Below are positions 12,159 to 20,714 of a stretch of 21,729 nucleotides of DNA, in pieces. Below the pieces are notes generated by a model. That model worked only from the letters and a program-made list of their open reading frames with translations, searched no databases and had not been told where the DNA came from. A program made the position numbers and the translations under genes. The stretch covers positions 1 to 21,729 of the IMG/VR virus record IMGVR_UViG_3300031601_000044, one strand, 5' to 3'. This DNA comes from a virus. Position 1 is the first letter of the stretch. The number at the start of each line of letters is the position of its first letter.

Positions 12159-13262
12159 ATGGCTGTAAAAGACTCTCAATTGGCTGACCTTCTTCAAACC
12201 ACCTTGGAAGACCTTCCTAGTCAGGAATTCGAGGTTATGTGGGACAATCCTGAATATGAATTCTGTAGAATTTATCAGAATGAAAGGGTTGAGATTGATG
12301 GTGGTACTGCTATCAGTCGTCGGGTCATGCTTGATCACAATGGTGCTGCACGTTATCGTCGGTTGTATGACACTGACGAACCGACTGTGAACGATGTGAT
12401 GCGAACCATCACTGTGCCATGGTGCCAGATTGGCACGAACTATTCCTGGGACAAGCTTGAGATCATGCGTAATGCCAACTCTGCAAAGGGTTTCATTCGT
12501 CTGATGGACTCACGTAGAATCGACGGTTTGTGGTCACTCGCTGACTTAATCGAGGAACGTGCGTGGAAAACCCCCACGTCAGTAAATGATACGTTGTATC
12601 CCAACGGTGTTCCCTACTATCTGAATATGCTGGATGCCGATGCATCTACTGATGGGTTTGAAGGTCAGACTATCCGCTATCAAGACGGTTCGACTGGAAC
12701 CACCTGTGCTGGGCTTGATGCTAATGCGAATGTTAAGTGGAAGAATTATGCTGCACTCTATAGTGATGTGGATGCAAGTATGGTTGATACCTTCCGTGTC
12801 GCATTTATGCGTACCAAGTTTAAGGCACCACTGATAGTCAATGATCCTGCTTCCGCTCGTTCTGCTGCAAAGCGTTGCTATGCTGGCTATGAATTGATTT
12901 CCAAGCTCATGCGGTTGTCTGATGAGAAGGATGATAACCACAGTGGCAAGGATGTCTTATCTAATTTGCGCGTTGATGATGGTGGCAATGTCATGATTAA
13001 CCGCCTGCCGGTTGTGTATGTGTCTGAACTCGACAGTGTCACCGACCCCGTGACTGGTGATGCAACAGATCCCCTATATTGCGTTGACTTCTCCAAGTTT
13101 GTCCCCGTCGTTCAGGATGGTTATTGGATGATTGAGTCTGAACCTATGACCGATCGTCGTCAGCACACCACGTTCACAGTCTTTCTGGACGGTTCCCACA
13201 ACAACTTGTGCCTGAACAGACGTAAGGCCGGTTTCGTCATTCACAAAGCTATCACTGCCTAA
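12159..13262 (+). CDS. Major capsid protein (367 aa)
   Basis: The shell-forming coat protein. It starts MAVKDSQLADLLQTTLEDLP, continues VMWDNPEYEFCRIYQNERVE and VPWCQIGTNYSWDKLEIMRN, with LADLIEERAWKTP near residue 130. These stretches resemble the HK97-fold coat proteins of metagenomic podoviruses that I recall. Downstream of the acidic scaffold and at a plausible size, this assignment is strong even without a search. The upstream ribosome-binding site AAAGGAAATGAG is good. The gene is codon-biased towards GTT/GCT-type codons more than its neighbours, consistent with high expression. Confidence 0.85.
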   Translation: MAVKDSQLADLLQTTLEDLPSQEFEVMWDNPEYEFCRIYQNERVEIDGGTAISRRVMLDHNGAARYRRLYDTDEPTVNDVMRTITVPWCQIGTNYSWDKLEIMRNANSAKGFIRLMDSRRIDGLWSLADLIEERAWKTPTSVNDTLYPNGVPYYLNMLDADASTDGFEGQTIRYQDGSTGTTCAGLDANANVKWKNYAALYSDVDASMVDTFRVAFMRTKFKAPLIVNDPASARSAAKRCYAGYELISKLMRLSDEKDDNHSGKDVLSNLRVDDGGNVMINRLPVVYVSELDSVTDPVTGDATDPLYCVDFSKFVPVVQDGYWMIESEPMTDRRQHTTFTVFLDGSHNNLCLNRRKAGFVIHKAITA

Positions 13263-13321
13263 TCTGGATACCAAATTAGTATCTAATTAGTACATACAAA
13301 CAATGACAAGGAGAAAAAACT

Positions 13322-14179
13322 ATGAGTGCATTTGTACGATATGGTGCTGCTGAATCCGAAGTTTCTCGTATGCCCAGCCCTATTATCTGGAACGACTGTC
13401 CTGTCAACGATTATTTGGCCGATCCTGCGAAGGGTCGCCATGACTTTGAGGACTTCCTCAGTGGCGTCGTAACCGGGACCACATTGGTGCACGGTCAACC
13501 AAAGGGTTGGATTTCTTACGCCACGTCCAACGATGTAGCCGATGTTGCATTGCAGACCGACGATGAGGGTTGGCTTCTGTTGCAACAGCGCGGAACTGAT
13601 GCCGATGTTGTGGCAGTTACGGATGGTGAAAACACCGCTGGTATGTGGAAGACACCTTCTGCCGGTTCACAGGGTTCTGCAAAGGGCCTGTGGTTTGAGG
13701 CACGCATTAAGGTTGTGTCTATTACCGATTCTGACAATGGTGCATTTGTTGGTCTTGCTGCACCGGGTGAAGCAAAAACTTCTGCCGGTGGTGGTATGAC
13801 CGCTGGTGGCGCCGCTATGTCTGATATTGACTATGTTGGATTTGCACAACTATCTGGTGATTGCGATGATTTGACGTTGGTTTACAATGAAGCCACTTCT
13901 GGCACTGCACAGTCAAGTACCGGCGTTATTACGTTGGTGGCCGATACATGGCACCGTGTGGGTTTCAAAATTGTAACCAAGAGTCAGGGTACTTATGTTC
14001 AGTTTTACGACGATGGCGTTTATCTTGGTGCTGCAACTGATATTGACCTTACGACCACCAATGCTAACTGGCCGGGTGCTACTAACATGGCGCGTCTGCT
14101 TTCTAGTATCGGTGAATCTGGCGTTGCCAATGGTGATGGAATTTACGTCGATTGGGTACGGGTAGCAACGGCATTGTAA
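13322..14179 (+). CDS. Putative capsid decoration or head-fibre protein, lectin-like fold (285 aa)
   Basis: The sequence from about residue 110 (GLWFEARIKVVSITDSDNGA) through WHRVGFKIVTKSQGTYVQFY near 225 and ATNMARLLSSIG looks like a concanavalin A-like beta sandwich: an aromatic strand with FEARIKV, a Trp-His-Arg strand, and a YVQFYDDG hairpin. The N-terminal 100 residues form a separate part with WISYATSNDVADVALQTDDE. Position right after the coat gene and a strong AAGGAG ribosome-binding site suggest an abundant head protein. A carbohydrate-binding role is only an inference from the fold. Confidence 0.6.
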   Translation: MSAFVRYGAAESEVSRMPSPIIWNDCPVNDYLADPAKGRHDFEDFLSGVVTGTTLVHGQPKGWISYATSNDVADVALQTDDEGWLLLQQRGTDADVVAVTDGENTAGMWKTPSAGSQGSAKGLWFEARIKVVSITDSDNGAFVGLAAPGEAKTSAGGGMTAGGAAMSDIDYVGFAQLSGDCDDLTLVYNEATSGTAQSSTGVITLVADTWHRVGFKIVTKSQGTYVQFYDDGVYLGAATDIDLTTTNANWPGATNMARLLSSIGESGVANGDGIYVDWVRVATAL

Positions 14180-14192
14180 TTGACCTGTCTTT

Positions 14193-14244
14193 CTGGGCGA
14201 AAGCCTAGCTAACGTGTACTCTCTGGTGGAACCAGGGGGTACAC
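14193..14244 (+). other. Two adjacent intergenic hairpins
   Basis: CTGGGC-GAAA-GCCTAG (14193-14208) has a GNRA tetraloop. It is followed by a 14-bp stem, GTGTACTCTCTGGT (14214-14227) with ACCAGGGGGTACAC (14231-14244), broken only by G-T pairs and closed by loop GGA. It sits between the head-fibre gene and the connector ribosome-binding site. No T-run follows, so an mRNA stability, processing or attenuation element is favoured over a terminator. Confidence 0.65.
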
Positions 14245-14261
14245 ATATTTGGAGTTTAATC

Positions 14262-15317
14262 ATGGCTGAATCAAGTGCTACTTTAACATTCCGAGACTTG
14301 CTTCTGTTTGTCGCGGAATACTATGGCGTCGCATCTTATGATACAAATGGGATACCATACATACCGGCTGATGATGCATTCAATCTCAGGGAATGTAAAA
14401 AGATAGTTAACGAAGCCATACGTATGTTCGCGTCACGGCCACCTAGTTCCAATGGAAAATGGCGATGGATGCGTAGGACAGAAACAATCTTATTCTACCC
14501 GAACGGTGATGGCGTCAGCAACATAGGTAGTGATGCTGCAAGGTATATGCTATCCGCTGGGTGTACCCAGCCTGCTGGTAAGATATCTTACATAGCCGAA
14601 TCAGGGCATGGGACACAGATAGACTGGTGTGATGCCACGCGCATTGTGCAGAGTAGATCAAATAGCATATCAACTGGCTACCCATCCCTTGCAGCTATAC
14701 GACCTTACCAACCTACGGCCAATACTTTGATGGCAACTAGACGGTGGGAAATTTTATTCAACCCAGAACCAAGTTTAGCCGACTCAGTCCAGTTCCCATA
14801 TGTGCTACAATTTGACAAGATGTTGCTCGAAGGTGGAACTGCTGATTCAACGAGTGACACCACTCTAGTAGATGCCACGAGATTAGAGCCGGACGACTAT
14901 TTTAACACGCAGATTATAAGCATTATATCCGGTACGGGCAAAGGCGGTTATGCCACTGTAACGGACTATACTGGGGCAACGGGTTCATTCACCGTGGCAG
15001 ATTGGCTGGACATAGAAGGTACAGTTGGTGGTACTAATCCTGCCGCCGATAGTATTTATGTTGTTGAGCCAGCCGCTAACTTACATCCTGCTGGTGCCCA
15101 ATTTGATGAGGCTATCAAGATCGCATGTTTGGCTAAATGTGAGATGGAAGCTGAAGATGCAGAACTTGGCAACAAGTATGTCAAATATTTTGAAGATGTC
15201 GCACTCCCAGCCGCGTACAGAATAGATGCAAATTCTGCGCCAAGAGCGTTGGGCACCATGAATAATAAATCGTCTAGGCACATACGTGTCTGGAACAACG
15301 TCGTATTTAATACGTAA
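14262..15317 (+). CDS. Head-tail connector (adaptor) protein (351 aa)
   Basis: The start at ATG 14262 follows TTTGGAG; a longer frame from 14214 would include the hairpin. The N-terminus is helical (ESSATLTFRDLLLFVAEYYG), followed by NLRECKKIVNEAIRMFASRP, then a RRWEILFNPEPSLADSVQFPY segment near 164-184 that is typical of phage connector/adaptor proteins (T7 gp11, P22 gp4 class). From about 195 a beta-rich insertion (residues 195-265, with TLVDATRLEPDDYFNTQIIS) precedes the helical end (DEAIKIACLAKCEMEAEDAE). It would bind under the portal and join head to tail. Confidence 0.7.
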   Translation: MAESSATLTFRDLLLFVAEYYGVASYDTNGIPYIPADDAFNLRECKKIVNEAIRMFASRPPSSNGKWRWMRRTETILFYPNGDGVSNIGSDAARYMLSAGCTQPAGKISYIAESGHGTQIDWCDATRIVQSRSNSISTGYPSLAAIRPYQPTANTLMATRRWEILFNPEPSLADSVQFPYVLQFDKMLLEGGTADSTSDTTLVDATRLEPDDYFNTQIISIISGTGKGGYATVTDYTGATGSFTVADWLDIEGTVGGTNPAADSIYVVEPAANLHPAGAQFDEAIKIACLAKCEMEAEDAELGNKYVKYFEDVALPAAYRIDANSAPRALGTMNNKSSRHIRVWNNVVFNT

Positions 15318-15327
15318 GGAATAAATT

Positions 15328-16530
15328 ATGGCCCTACATGGCTTTGAGCATCAGAATATGGTGCCGGATGGCGCTGCGCCTGATACCGGTGCCGTTAAAA
15401 CTATATTTACAACCGAAGATGGTATTACAGAGTGTCGTGGTATTACGGTTCCTACCGATACCGCAACCGGGTATGCCCCGGGATGTATATTTGTCCATGT
15501 GGACGGTACATCTGGCACCTCACGATATGTTAACGAGGGTACGAAGGCAAGTTGTGACTTCAATGCCGTCACTACTGGGGAGAATCTTGCCGTGACAGTT
15601 ACATCACCTCAAATTACGTCCGTTTTGAATACCGCTGGGTTTACCCAGGATGCTATGAACAGTGCTAACGGTAACGGACCGCGACATTATTATGTTGATA
15701 GCGACAATGGTCTTGATACTTATGATGGCCTTACTTGGGACACTGCCAAGAAAACCATTCAGGCCGGCGTCAATCTTTGCACCGAAGATAACTGTACAGT
15801 TTACGTGGGCGGATCGTCCTATAGCGAAGCTGTGACTACTCCCGGTGCTGGTGATCCTATCAATCGGTGCAAACTTATCGCAGTAAGCGGTTCAAGGCAA
15901 TTCCCCCTATGGCAGTCCGGTGCAACTGGATCATCCCATCTGACAATTATCGGTGCCGACTGGGAGGTGTGGGGTTTCCGGTTTCATAGTTCCGCCAACA
16001 CCGCCCCGTATATCGCGCTCGCAAAAGACGTTGGGGCCACTGAGTACGTCGATGGTATCGTGATAGCTAACAATTGGTTCTCCGGGGCCACGGCTAAAAT
16101 GGCGATCCAAGCATCTGGTGGGGTGACGGCTTGTCAAATCCGTAACAATAGGTTTAACGGCTTTACCACCACAGCCACATATGAAGGCGCTGTTTGCGGT
16201 ACCGACTATGTGCAGGCGGCGGTATTCTGGGAAATTACGGATAATTTCTTTGCTAACAACACAAAGAGTTTGAACCTCATGCTCAATTGCAGTGATGTTA
16301 AGCGCAACTCTTTCACCACGGCAACAGGAGAAGAAGCGGCAACTCTTGTTCTCAATACTGGCGGTGAGTATGATGGCGGCGGCGGTGGAAACGTAGTGTC
16401 TGACAATTACTTCAGTGATGTTGCGGCCGATATTGATAATACGGCAGGGTATTATGGCAGTGCTAATGATGTTTGGGCACATAATCATTGTACCGATGCA
16501 GAAGATAGTGGTGTTCCGGCGGCCACCTAA
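15328..16530 (+). CDS. Parallel beta-helix protein, probable tail spike or head-associated fibre (400 aa)
   Basis: After a 110-residue N-terminal part, residues 120-145 (RHYYVDSDNGLDTYDGLTWD) show the start typical of right-handed beta-helix (pectate-lyase fold) proteins: YYVD...G.D.Y.G..W.TAKKTIQAG. Repeats then follow of about 25 residues with N-x-F/W patterns (VIANNWFSGA, QIRNNRFNGF, EITDNFFANN, DVKRNSFTTA, VVSDNYFSDV). Such folds are common in phage spikes, often with polysaccharide-degrading activity, but I see no clear catalytic residues. It lies between connector and nozzle, where a spike is unusual. The next hairpin follows its stop. Confidence 0.75.
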   Translation: MALHGFEHQNMVPDGAAPDTGAVKTIFTTEDGITECRGITVPTDTATGYAPGCIFVHVDGTSGTSRYVNEGTKASCDFNAVTTGENLAVTVTSPQITSVLNTAGFTQDAMNSANGNGPRHYYVDSDNGLDTYDGLTWDTAKKTIQAGVNLCTEDNCTVYVGGSSYSEAVTTPGAGDPINRCKLIAVSGSRQFPLWQSGATGSSHLTIIGADWEVWGFRFHSSANTAPYIALAKDVGATEYVDGIVIANNWFSGATAKMAIQASGGVTACQIRNNRFNGFTTTATYEGAVCGTDYVQAAVFWEITDNFFANNTKSLNLMLNCSDVKRNSFTTATGEEAATLVLNTGGEYDGGGGGNVVSDNYFSDVAADIDNTAGYYGSANDVWAHNHCTDAEDSGVPAAT

Positions 16531-16541
16531 TAGTAAACAGG

Positions 16542-16570
16542 GCGGTCCCCGGCCAATAACTGGGGACCGC
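16542..16570 (+). terminator. Strong intergenic hairpin, terminator-like, next to an RBS
   Basis: A perfect 9-bp GC-rich stem, GCGGTCCCC (16542-16550) with GGGGACCGC (16562-16570) and an 11-base loop, sits between the beta-helix gene and the next ATG at 16578. The following bases are ATATCTT, a poor T-run. The only Shine-Dalgarno-like bases before ATG 16578 (GGGGA) are inside the stem, so the hairpin may restrict translation or partly terminate transcription. Confidence 0.6.
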
Positions 16571-16577
16571 ATATCTT

Positions 16578-16808
16578 ATGAAATTGACATTCCCATTCAA
16601 AGGTTATCATAAGGGTAACGCTACCACGCAGCAACCAGTTGGGACGTCACCGTATATTAATAATGTCAGGTCATTCGACTCACTCGATGATAGGGCACGC
16701 GGTGGCAAACGCCCTGCTATAAGGAAATGGAGTGCGACGCAAGTAAGCAAAACGGTAGCAAGCCCAATTGTGGAAATGGTACAAGTAACCGTAGTAGAAT
16801 CGGCATAA
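16578..16808 (+). CDS. N-terminal part of a P22 gp10/T7 gp12-like nozzle protein, first of three ORFs (76 aa)
   Basis: The sequence MKLTFPFKGYHKGNATTQQP, then GTSPYINNVRSFDSLDDRAR and GGKRPAIRKW, matches what I recall as the N-terminal signature of tail nozzle/stabilisation proteins, where a QP-x-G-T-S-P-x-x-x-N-V-R segment is followed by R-x-R-G-G-x-R-P. In other phages it is fused to the rest of the protein. Here it ends after 76 residues, 10 bases before the next ORF, whose sequence could continue it. It is either an independent short gene or one piece of a divided gene. Confidence 0.6.
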   Translation: MKLTFPFKGYHKGNATTQQPVGTSPYINNVRSFDSLDDRARGGKRPAIRKWSATQVSKTVASPIVEMVQVTVVESA

Positions 16809-16818
16809 GGGGTGACAT

Positions 16819-17670
16819 ATGTTGGCAATAGCAGGGCTAAGAGAAGGTTCAAAATCGGTATGGGCTTACGCAGACACAGGTGGTGCGTCGCCGTCGTGGT
16901 CAGCCGACACGGGTGGTGCTACCTACGGCGTTGCTATTGACTCAAGTGACAATGTGTATGCCGTGGGGGAAAACGTGGGTTCAAAGAACCTATGGAAATT
17001 TAATTCAAGTGGTACACTGGTGGGTTCCTACAACGCTGGTGGCTCCACTGCCTACGCTAATTGTGTGGCACTTGATTCAGCGGGAAGAATAATAGTAGGG
17101 CACGACGCAGTAAGTGGTGTATGCTTCACAAGGATAGCCGCTGACCTAGGAAGTGACGTACCATTTACATCTGGGCTAACGGGCGACTTCGGTCTACGCG
17201 TTGGCATTACGAGCACTGATTCTATAATGATACTCGTACTCGCTGCAAACTCACGCGGTGTTACGACACGGGAATACAACTCTAGCCTAGCACAACTGTG
17301 GACCAACACCAACGGCGTGGGTGCTGACATTATATTCTCAAGCCCTGGTTTAGTTGTACATTCCGATGGGGATATGAGTCATGCATTTCAGTATTCAACT
17401 GTTAGGGCACTGTGGCATACTAAGGGTACAACTGGTGCCGGTGACGGCAACGACCTAGCTGCATGGGGCAACGAGTTGAAGGGATTCGGCATAGACGCTA
17501 ATGACTTTATATGGTTGGGCACGGACGCTTTGGGCATGGAGAAGTGGCGTCACGATGACGGTGACGACTTCTATCAGGTGCTAGATGTTGCGGGTGAAGA
17601 CATATACTCCAATATCTACAACAATGGAACTATCACCTACGTGGCAACATGGGGTGCAGGAGGTGAGTAA
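16819..17670 (+). CDS. Beta-propeller-like middle part of the nozzle protein, second of three ORFs (283 aa)
   Basis: Starts after the block TAAGGGGTGACATATG that also begins the gene at 20146. Repeats of about 40 residues carry Trp/Gly-Asp motifs (VAIDSSDNVYAVGENVGSKN, GVAIDSSDN, VALDSAGRIIVGHD, FGIDANDFIWLGTD), the pattern of NHL/WD-like beta-propeller blades. T7 gp12 and P22 gp10 nozzle proteins contain propellers. It stops 3 bases before the next ATG, so the three reading frames look like one protein split into pieces. Possible cause: domain fission or frameshift; no frameshift can be pinpointed from the sequence alone. Confidence 0.6.
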   Translation: MLAIAGLREGSKSVWAYADTGGASPSWSADTGGATYGVAIDSSDNVYAVGENVGSKNLWKFNSSGTLVGSYNAGGSTAYANCVALDSAGRIIVGHDAVSGVCFTRIAADLGSDVPFTSGLTGDFGLRVGITSTDSIMILVLAANSRGVTTREYNSSLAQLWTNTNGVGADIIFSSPGLVVHSDGDMSHAFQYSTVRALWHTKGTTGAGDGNDLAAWGNELKGFGIDANDFIWLGTDALGMEKWRHDDGDDFYQVLDVAGEDIYSNIYNNGTITYVATWGAGGE

Positions 17671-17673
17671 CAC

Positions 17674-19374
17674 ATGGCCGTTTATACCATTAATGAAACC
17701 ACTGGTGCCCAGACGTCGCTAATAAGTGGATTGCCAAGTTATCCGCAATGGGGTGCAGTTACGCCGGTCGGCAACCCGGACCCTATAAACCCTGGTGACA
17801 AGAAGTACACCAGGAACATAGTTACGTTCTGTAATGACAAGGTTTATTATGGCCCTGACCCTGACAATCTCGTAGAACTGTCCGACGCTGCTGGTGATAT
17901 AGATTGTTCTAAGCCGTTGCGTGCAGCAGAAGCATATGGTAAGGTGTTCGTGGCTAACTACGACAACTTTAAGGTAGCAGATTTTATTAACGTGAAAATA
18001 ACCACCCTGGATATAGGCACCAACATACCGTATCATGGTGATATTATAAACGGTGGCACATCAGGTGCCGCTATGGTAGTAGACTACATAACAGCCGGTG
18101 CCGGTGCCGCTGCTACCATATACGGCAACAGGATATCCGCTGAGACATTTGAAGCAGAGACGGTGACGGGGACGAATAAAAATCTCGACGCAGTTTCATT
18201 CACTGGCACAATAGAAGTGGCTGGACCATTCTGGTATGCCTGGACGCCATACGCTAATGATGCAACTGCATTCGGTGCATTGCCGACGTATGCCAGTCTA
18301 GTTACGCTTCACATAGGGCGTGTGTGGTTGAGTGGCGACGTGTTGTATCCCCACCAATGGTACGCCACAAGGCAGAACAATCCGTGGGACTTCTTGTATG
18401 CACAGAACGACGCTGGATCTGCCGTGGCTGGTAACAACACCGATGCCGGTGAAGTGGGTGACATCATGATAGACATGATATCATACAGTGATGACTACAT
18501 GGTATTTGGTTGTGCCGGTGAACTTCATGTGATGCTAGGAAACCCGTGTGCCGGTGGTCGTATTAACCTAATGAGAACGACAGGCTTGCTGGCACCGCGT
18601 GCATGGTGTTGGGATAACGATCAGAACCTATTCATGCTTGCTAATGAAGGCATGTTGCAGATACCACCCGGGTTCGGTACAGCTGGCAATGTAACCAAGG
18701 AAACGTATCCAGACTTCATTGAGGACATAGCATACAATCCTTTGGTACACAGGATAACCATGGAGTATGACAATGCTGCGAAGGGCATAGTAATACAGAG
18801 AGTCACCATAGCTGATGGGACCAATGTAGGGTGGTTCTATGACCTCAGAACTGGCGGCTTGTTTCCTGAGACATACCCAGAAGAAGCGTCGATCTTCAGC
18901 ATGTGGAATTTCATTGCCGATGATCCCGATGACAGAGCATTGCTTATCGGTAGCCAAGATGGTTACATAAGAGAATGGGACAAGTCATCAAAGAGTGACG
19001 ATGCCGGTGCAGCAGGGGATGAGGCAATTGATTCCTATATAGGTTTCGGGCCTATGCCAACGTCTAACAAGGTACGTAGATACGGACGTATAGGTGGTAT
19101 AAACGTAGTAACTGGTGGAGATGGTGACGGCGGTTCAAACGATTCCAGCGTGGTGTATTGTAAAGTGTACGCTGAAGCATCCGCCGAAGGGCTTATAAAG
19201 AAGTTGACTTCGGGTGCATCCCCAAGATACCAGAGGAATATAAAGACCCCTGGATTCCAAAAGGGCAACGTGGATAGACGTAAGATCAGGGGAAGATGGA
19301 TGGGTATAGTGGTCGGAAACGATACAGTCGCCCAATCATTTGCACTTGAGAATCTAACAGCGAACAATATATAA
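17674..19374 (+). CDS. Tail nozzle/stabilisation protein (P22 gp10/T7 gp12-like), main part (566 aa)
   Basis: The most recognisable portion of the nozzle: SLVTLHIGRVWLSGDVLYPH (near residue 208) followed by QWYATRQNNPWDFLY, then MISYSDDYMVFGCAGELHVM (near 268), TTGLLAPRAWCWDNDQNLFM (near 300) and the near-C-terminal RRKIRGRWMGIVVGN. These match podoviral nozzle or stabilisation proteins, which form the lower tail ring and seal DNA in the head. The propeller-like N-terminal portion of that family is absent here because it is encoded by the preceding two ORFs. Confidence 0.75.
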   Translation: MAVYTINETTGAQTSLISGLPSYPQWGAVTPVGNPDPINPGDKKYTRNIVTFCNDKVYYGPDPDNLVELSDAAGDIDCSKPLRAAEAYGKVFVANYDNFKVADFINVKITTLDIGTNIPYHGDIINGGTSGAAMVVDYITAGAGAAATIYGNRISAETFEAETVTGTNKNLDAVSFTGTIEVAGPFWYAWTPYANDATAFGALPTYASLVTLHIGRVWLSGDVLYPHQWYATRQNNPWDFLYAQNDAGSAVAGNNTDAGEVGDIMIDMISYSDDYMVFGCAGELHVMLGNPCAGGRINLMRTTGLLAPRAWCWDNDQNLFMLANEGMLQIPPGFGTAGNVTKETYPDFIEDIAYNPLVHRITMEYDNAAKGIVIQRVTIADGTNVGWFYDLRTGGLFPETYPEEASIFSMWNFIADDPDDRALLIGSQDGYIREWDKSSKSDDAGAAGDEAIDSYIGFGPMPTSNKVRRYGRIGGINVVTGGDGDGGSNDSSVVYCKVYAEASAEGLIKKLTSGASPRYQRNIKTPGFQKGNVDRRKIRGRWMGIVVGNDTVAQSFALENLTANNI

Positions 19375-19388
19375 TAGGTGGTGATGAT

Positions 19389-20132
19389 ATGATTGTATCT
19401 TACAACTTTAGTAACATAAATGAGGAAGAAATTCAGTCCTTGTTGCAAAGTGGACAACTTTCCCCTGGTCTGGTACCACATGCGAATGCCAAGCTTGCCG
19501 GTCTTAAAGCCGATAGGAAACGTTCCAAATCAGCAGCAACAGCAGCAACAGCGGCACCAGCAGCGGTAGATCGTTCAGCACTTGACGCGGCGTCTGCCAA
19601 ATGGGTAGAGGGACAGAACGCTGACATTGACAAGGGTGCAGAGCGTAGCTTGTCACAGGGTATGAGCAATATGATAGGTTCCGGTCTAGCTGGCACCACG
19701 GCAGTGGGTGGCATGACGGCTAGCGTGGGTGAATCTGCTACACGGGCAAAGGGTGTCGTGGCTGGCGAATCTGCTGCTCGTACAGAGGGATTGGCATTGC
19801 AGTATGCTGGTCTTGCCCAAGGTGCCAGTGAGAGTGCCTTAAACCGCCAGTTTCAGGCAAGCGAAGGTGCCGCCAATCGTGCGAGTTCAGAGAGAATGTC
19901 ATCGAGTGGTTATGGTGGTGATGTCAGACAGGGCACCACACAGACACCGGGTCTTGACGCATTCGGGCGACCCATGCATGGTTCGGCACAACAGAAGGAA
20001 ATGGCACTGCAACAGCAGAAATTAGACATGCAACAGAAGGCACTATCAATGCAGGACAGCGGTGGCGGGTTGGCAAAGGCCAACCCCAACCTCGCGGCAG
20101 TATCAATGGACACTTTTAAATTCTGGGATTAA
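19389..20132 (+). CDS. Ala/Ser/Gln-rich internal virion (ejection) protein candidate (247 aa)
   Basis: After a 45-residue head, the sequence is dominated by Ala, Gly, Ser and Gln, with long helical or coiled-coil-like runs (for example NAKLAGLKADRKRSKSAATA and QQKEMALQQQKLDMQQKALS). A Gly-rich GSGLAGTTAVGGMTASVG segment (97-114) could be amphipathic or membrane-active. Position after the nozzle and before fibre genes matches the place of ejection proteins in P22-like phages. The family match is by composition and position only. Start ATG 19389 follows GGTGGTGATG. Confidence 0.5.
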   Translation: MIVSYNFSNINEEEIQSLLQSGQLSPGLVPHANAKLAGLKADRKRSKSAATAATAAPAAVDRSALDAASAKWVEGQNADIDKGAERSLSQGMSNMIGSGLAGTTAVGGMTASVGESATRAKGVVAGESAARTEGLALQYAGLAQGASESALNRQFQASEGAANRASSERMSSSGYGGDVRQGTTQTPGLDAFGRPMHGSAQQKEMALQQQKLDMQQKALSMQDSGGGLAKANPNLAAVSMDTFKFWD

Positions 20133-20145
20133 TAAGGGGTGACAT

Positions 20146-20712
20146 ATGAGTGATGGGAATCAAAATCCTGGTATCCTTATACCTACCGTGAATGATTGCA
20201 AACCACGCGTAAGGCAAGCATTGCAGGACATCATTCGTCGCCTTGGCACATCAAGTACACCAACGTATTCAACGCTAACCCTTGACGAATTGGAAGTGAA
20301 TAAACTAGTACGAACGGATTCAAATAAGTCACTAGCCCCGGCAGATATCAATGACTTTGTGGATGGCACTACCAACCAAATAAATAAAACTAATGACGGT
20401 GACGGTACGATGACCTTATCCACGCCTCAAGATATTCATGCCGGGGCAAGTATCACGTTTGCGGGTTTAACTTTAACAGATTTTGATGGCATATTACAAG
20501 CAACCAATGGTGTGGTATCGGTTAATTCGGAATTGACCACATGGCTAGACGATGTTACCCTGGAAGATGGTGGGGCCATAACAACTGAACAAGTAGCTAC
20601 ATTCGCTCAAGTGGTTTTAACACCAAGGACCGACGCGATATCTGCGATAGAAGGTGCTATGTTTTACGATAGTGATGATAAAAATGTTTATGTTTGTCTT
20701 GAAGGAGTTTAA
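20146..20712 (+). CDS. Tail-fibre-like protein (188 aa)
   Basis: Starts behind TAAGGGGTGACATATG. The sequence has a helical N-terminal segment (VRQALQDIIRRLGTS) and then Ser/Thr/Asn/Gly strands including TFAGLTLTDFDGILQATNGV, a motif typical of fibre and fibre-shaft repeats (LTG..GIL.A.NG). The C-terminus DAISAIEGAMFYDSDDKNVY resembles the end of collar/fibre domains. Probably part of the adhesin complex, attached at the tail. No receptor-binding domain is named with certainty. Confidence 0.55.
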   Translation: MSDGNQNPGILIPTVNDCKPRVRQALQDIIRRLGTSSTPTYSTLTLDELEVNKLVRTDSNKSLAPADINDFVDGTTNQINKTNDGDGTMTLSTPQDIHAGASITFAGLTLTDFDGILQATNGVVSVNSELTTWLDDVTLEDGGAITTEQVATFAQVVLTPRTDAISAIEGAMFYDSDDKNVYVCLEGV

Positions 20713-20714
20713 CC

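Noticed and set aside
13263-13321. Terminator after the major capsid gene
   Set aside because: Only a 5-bp GATAC/GTATC stem with no T-run; too weak to support.
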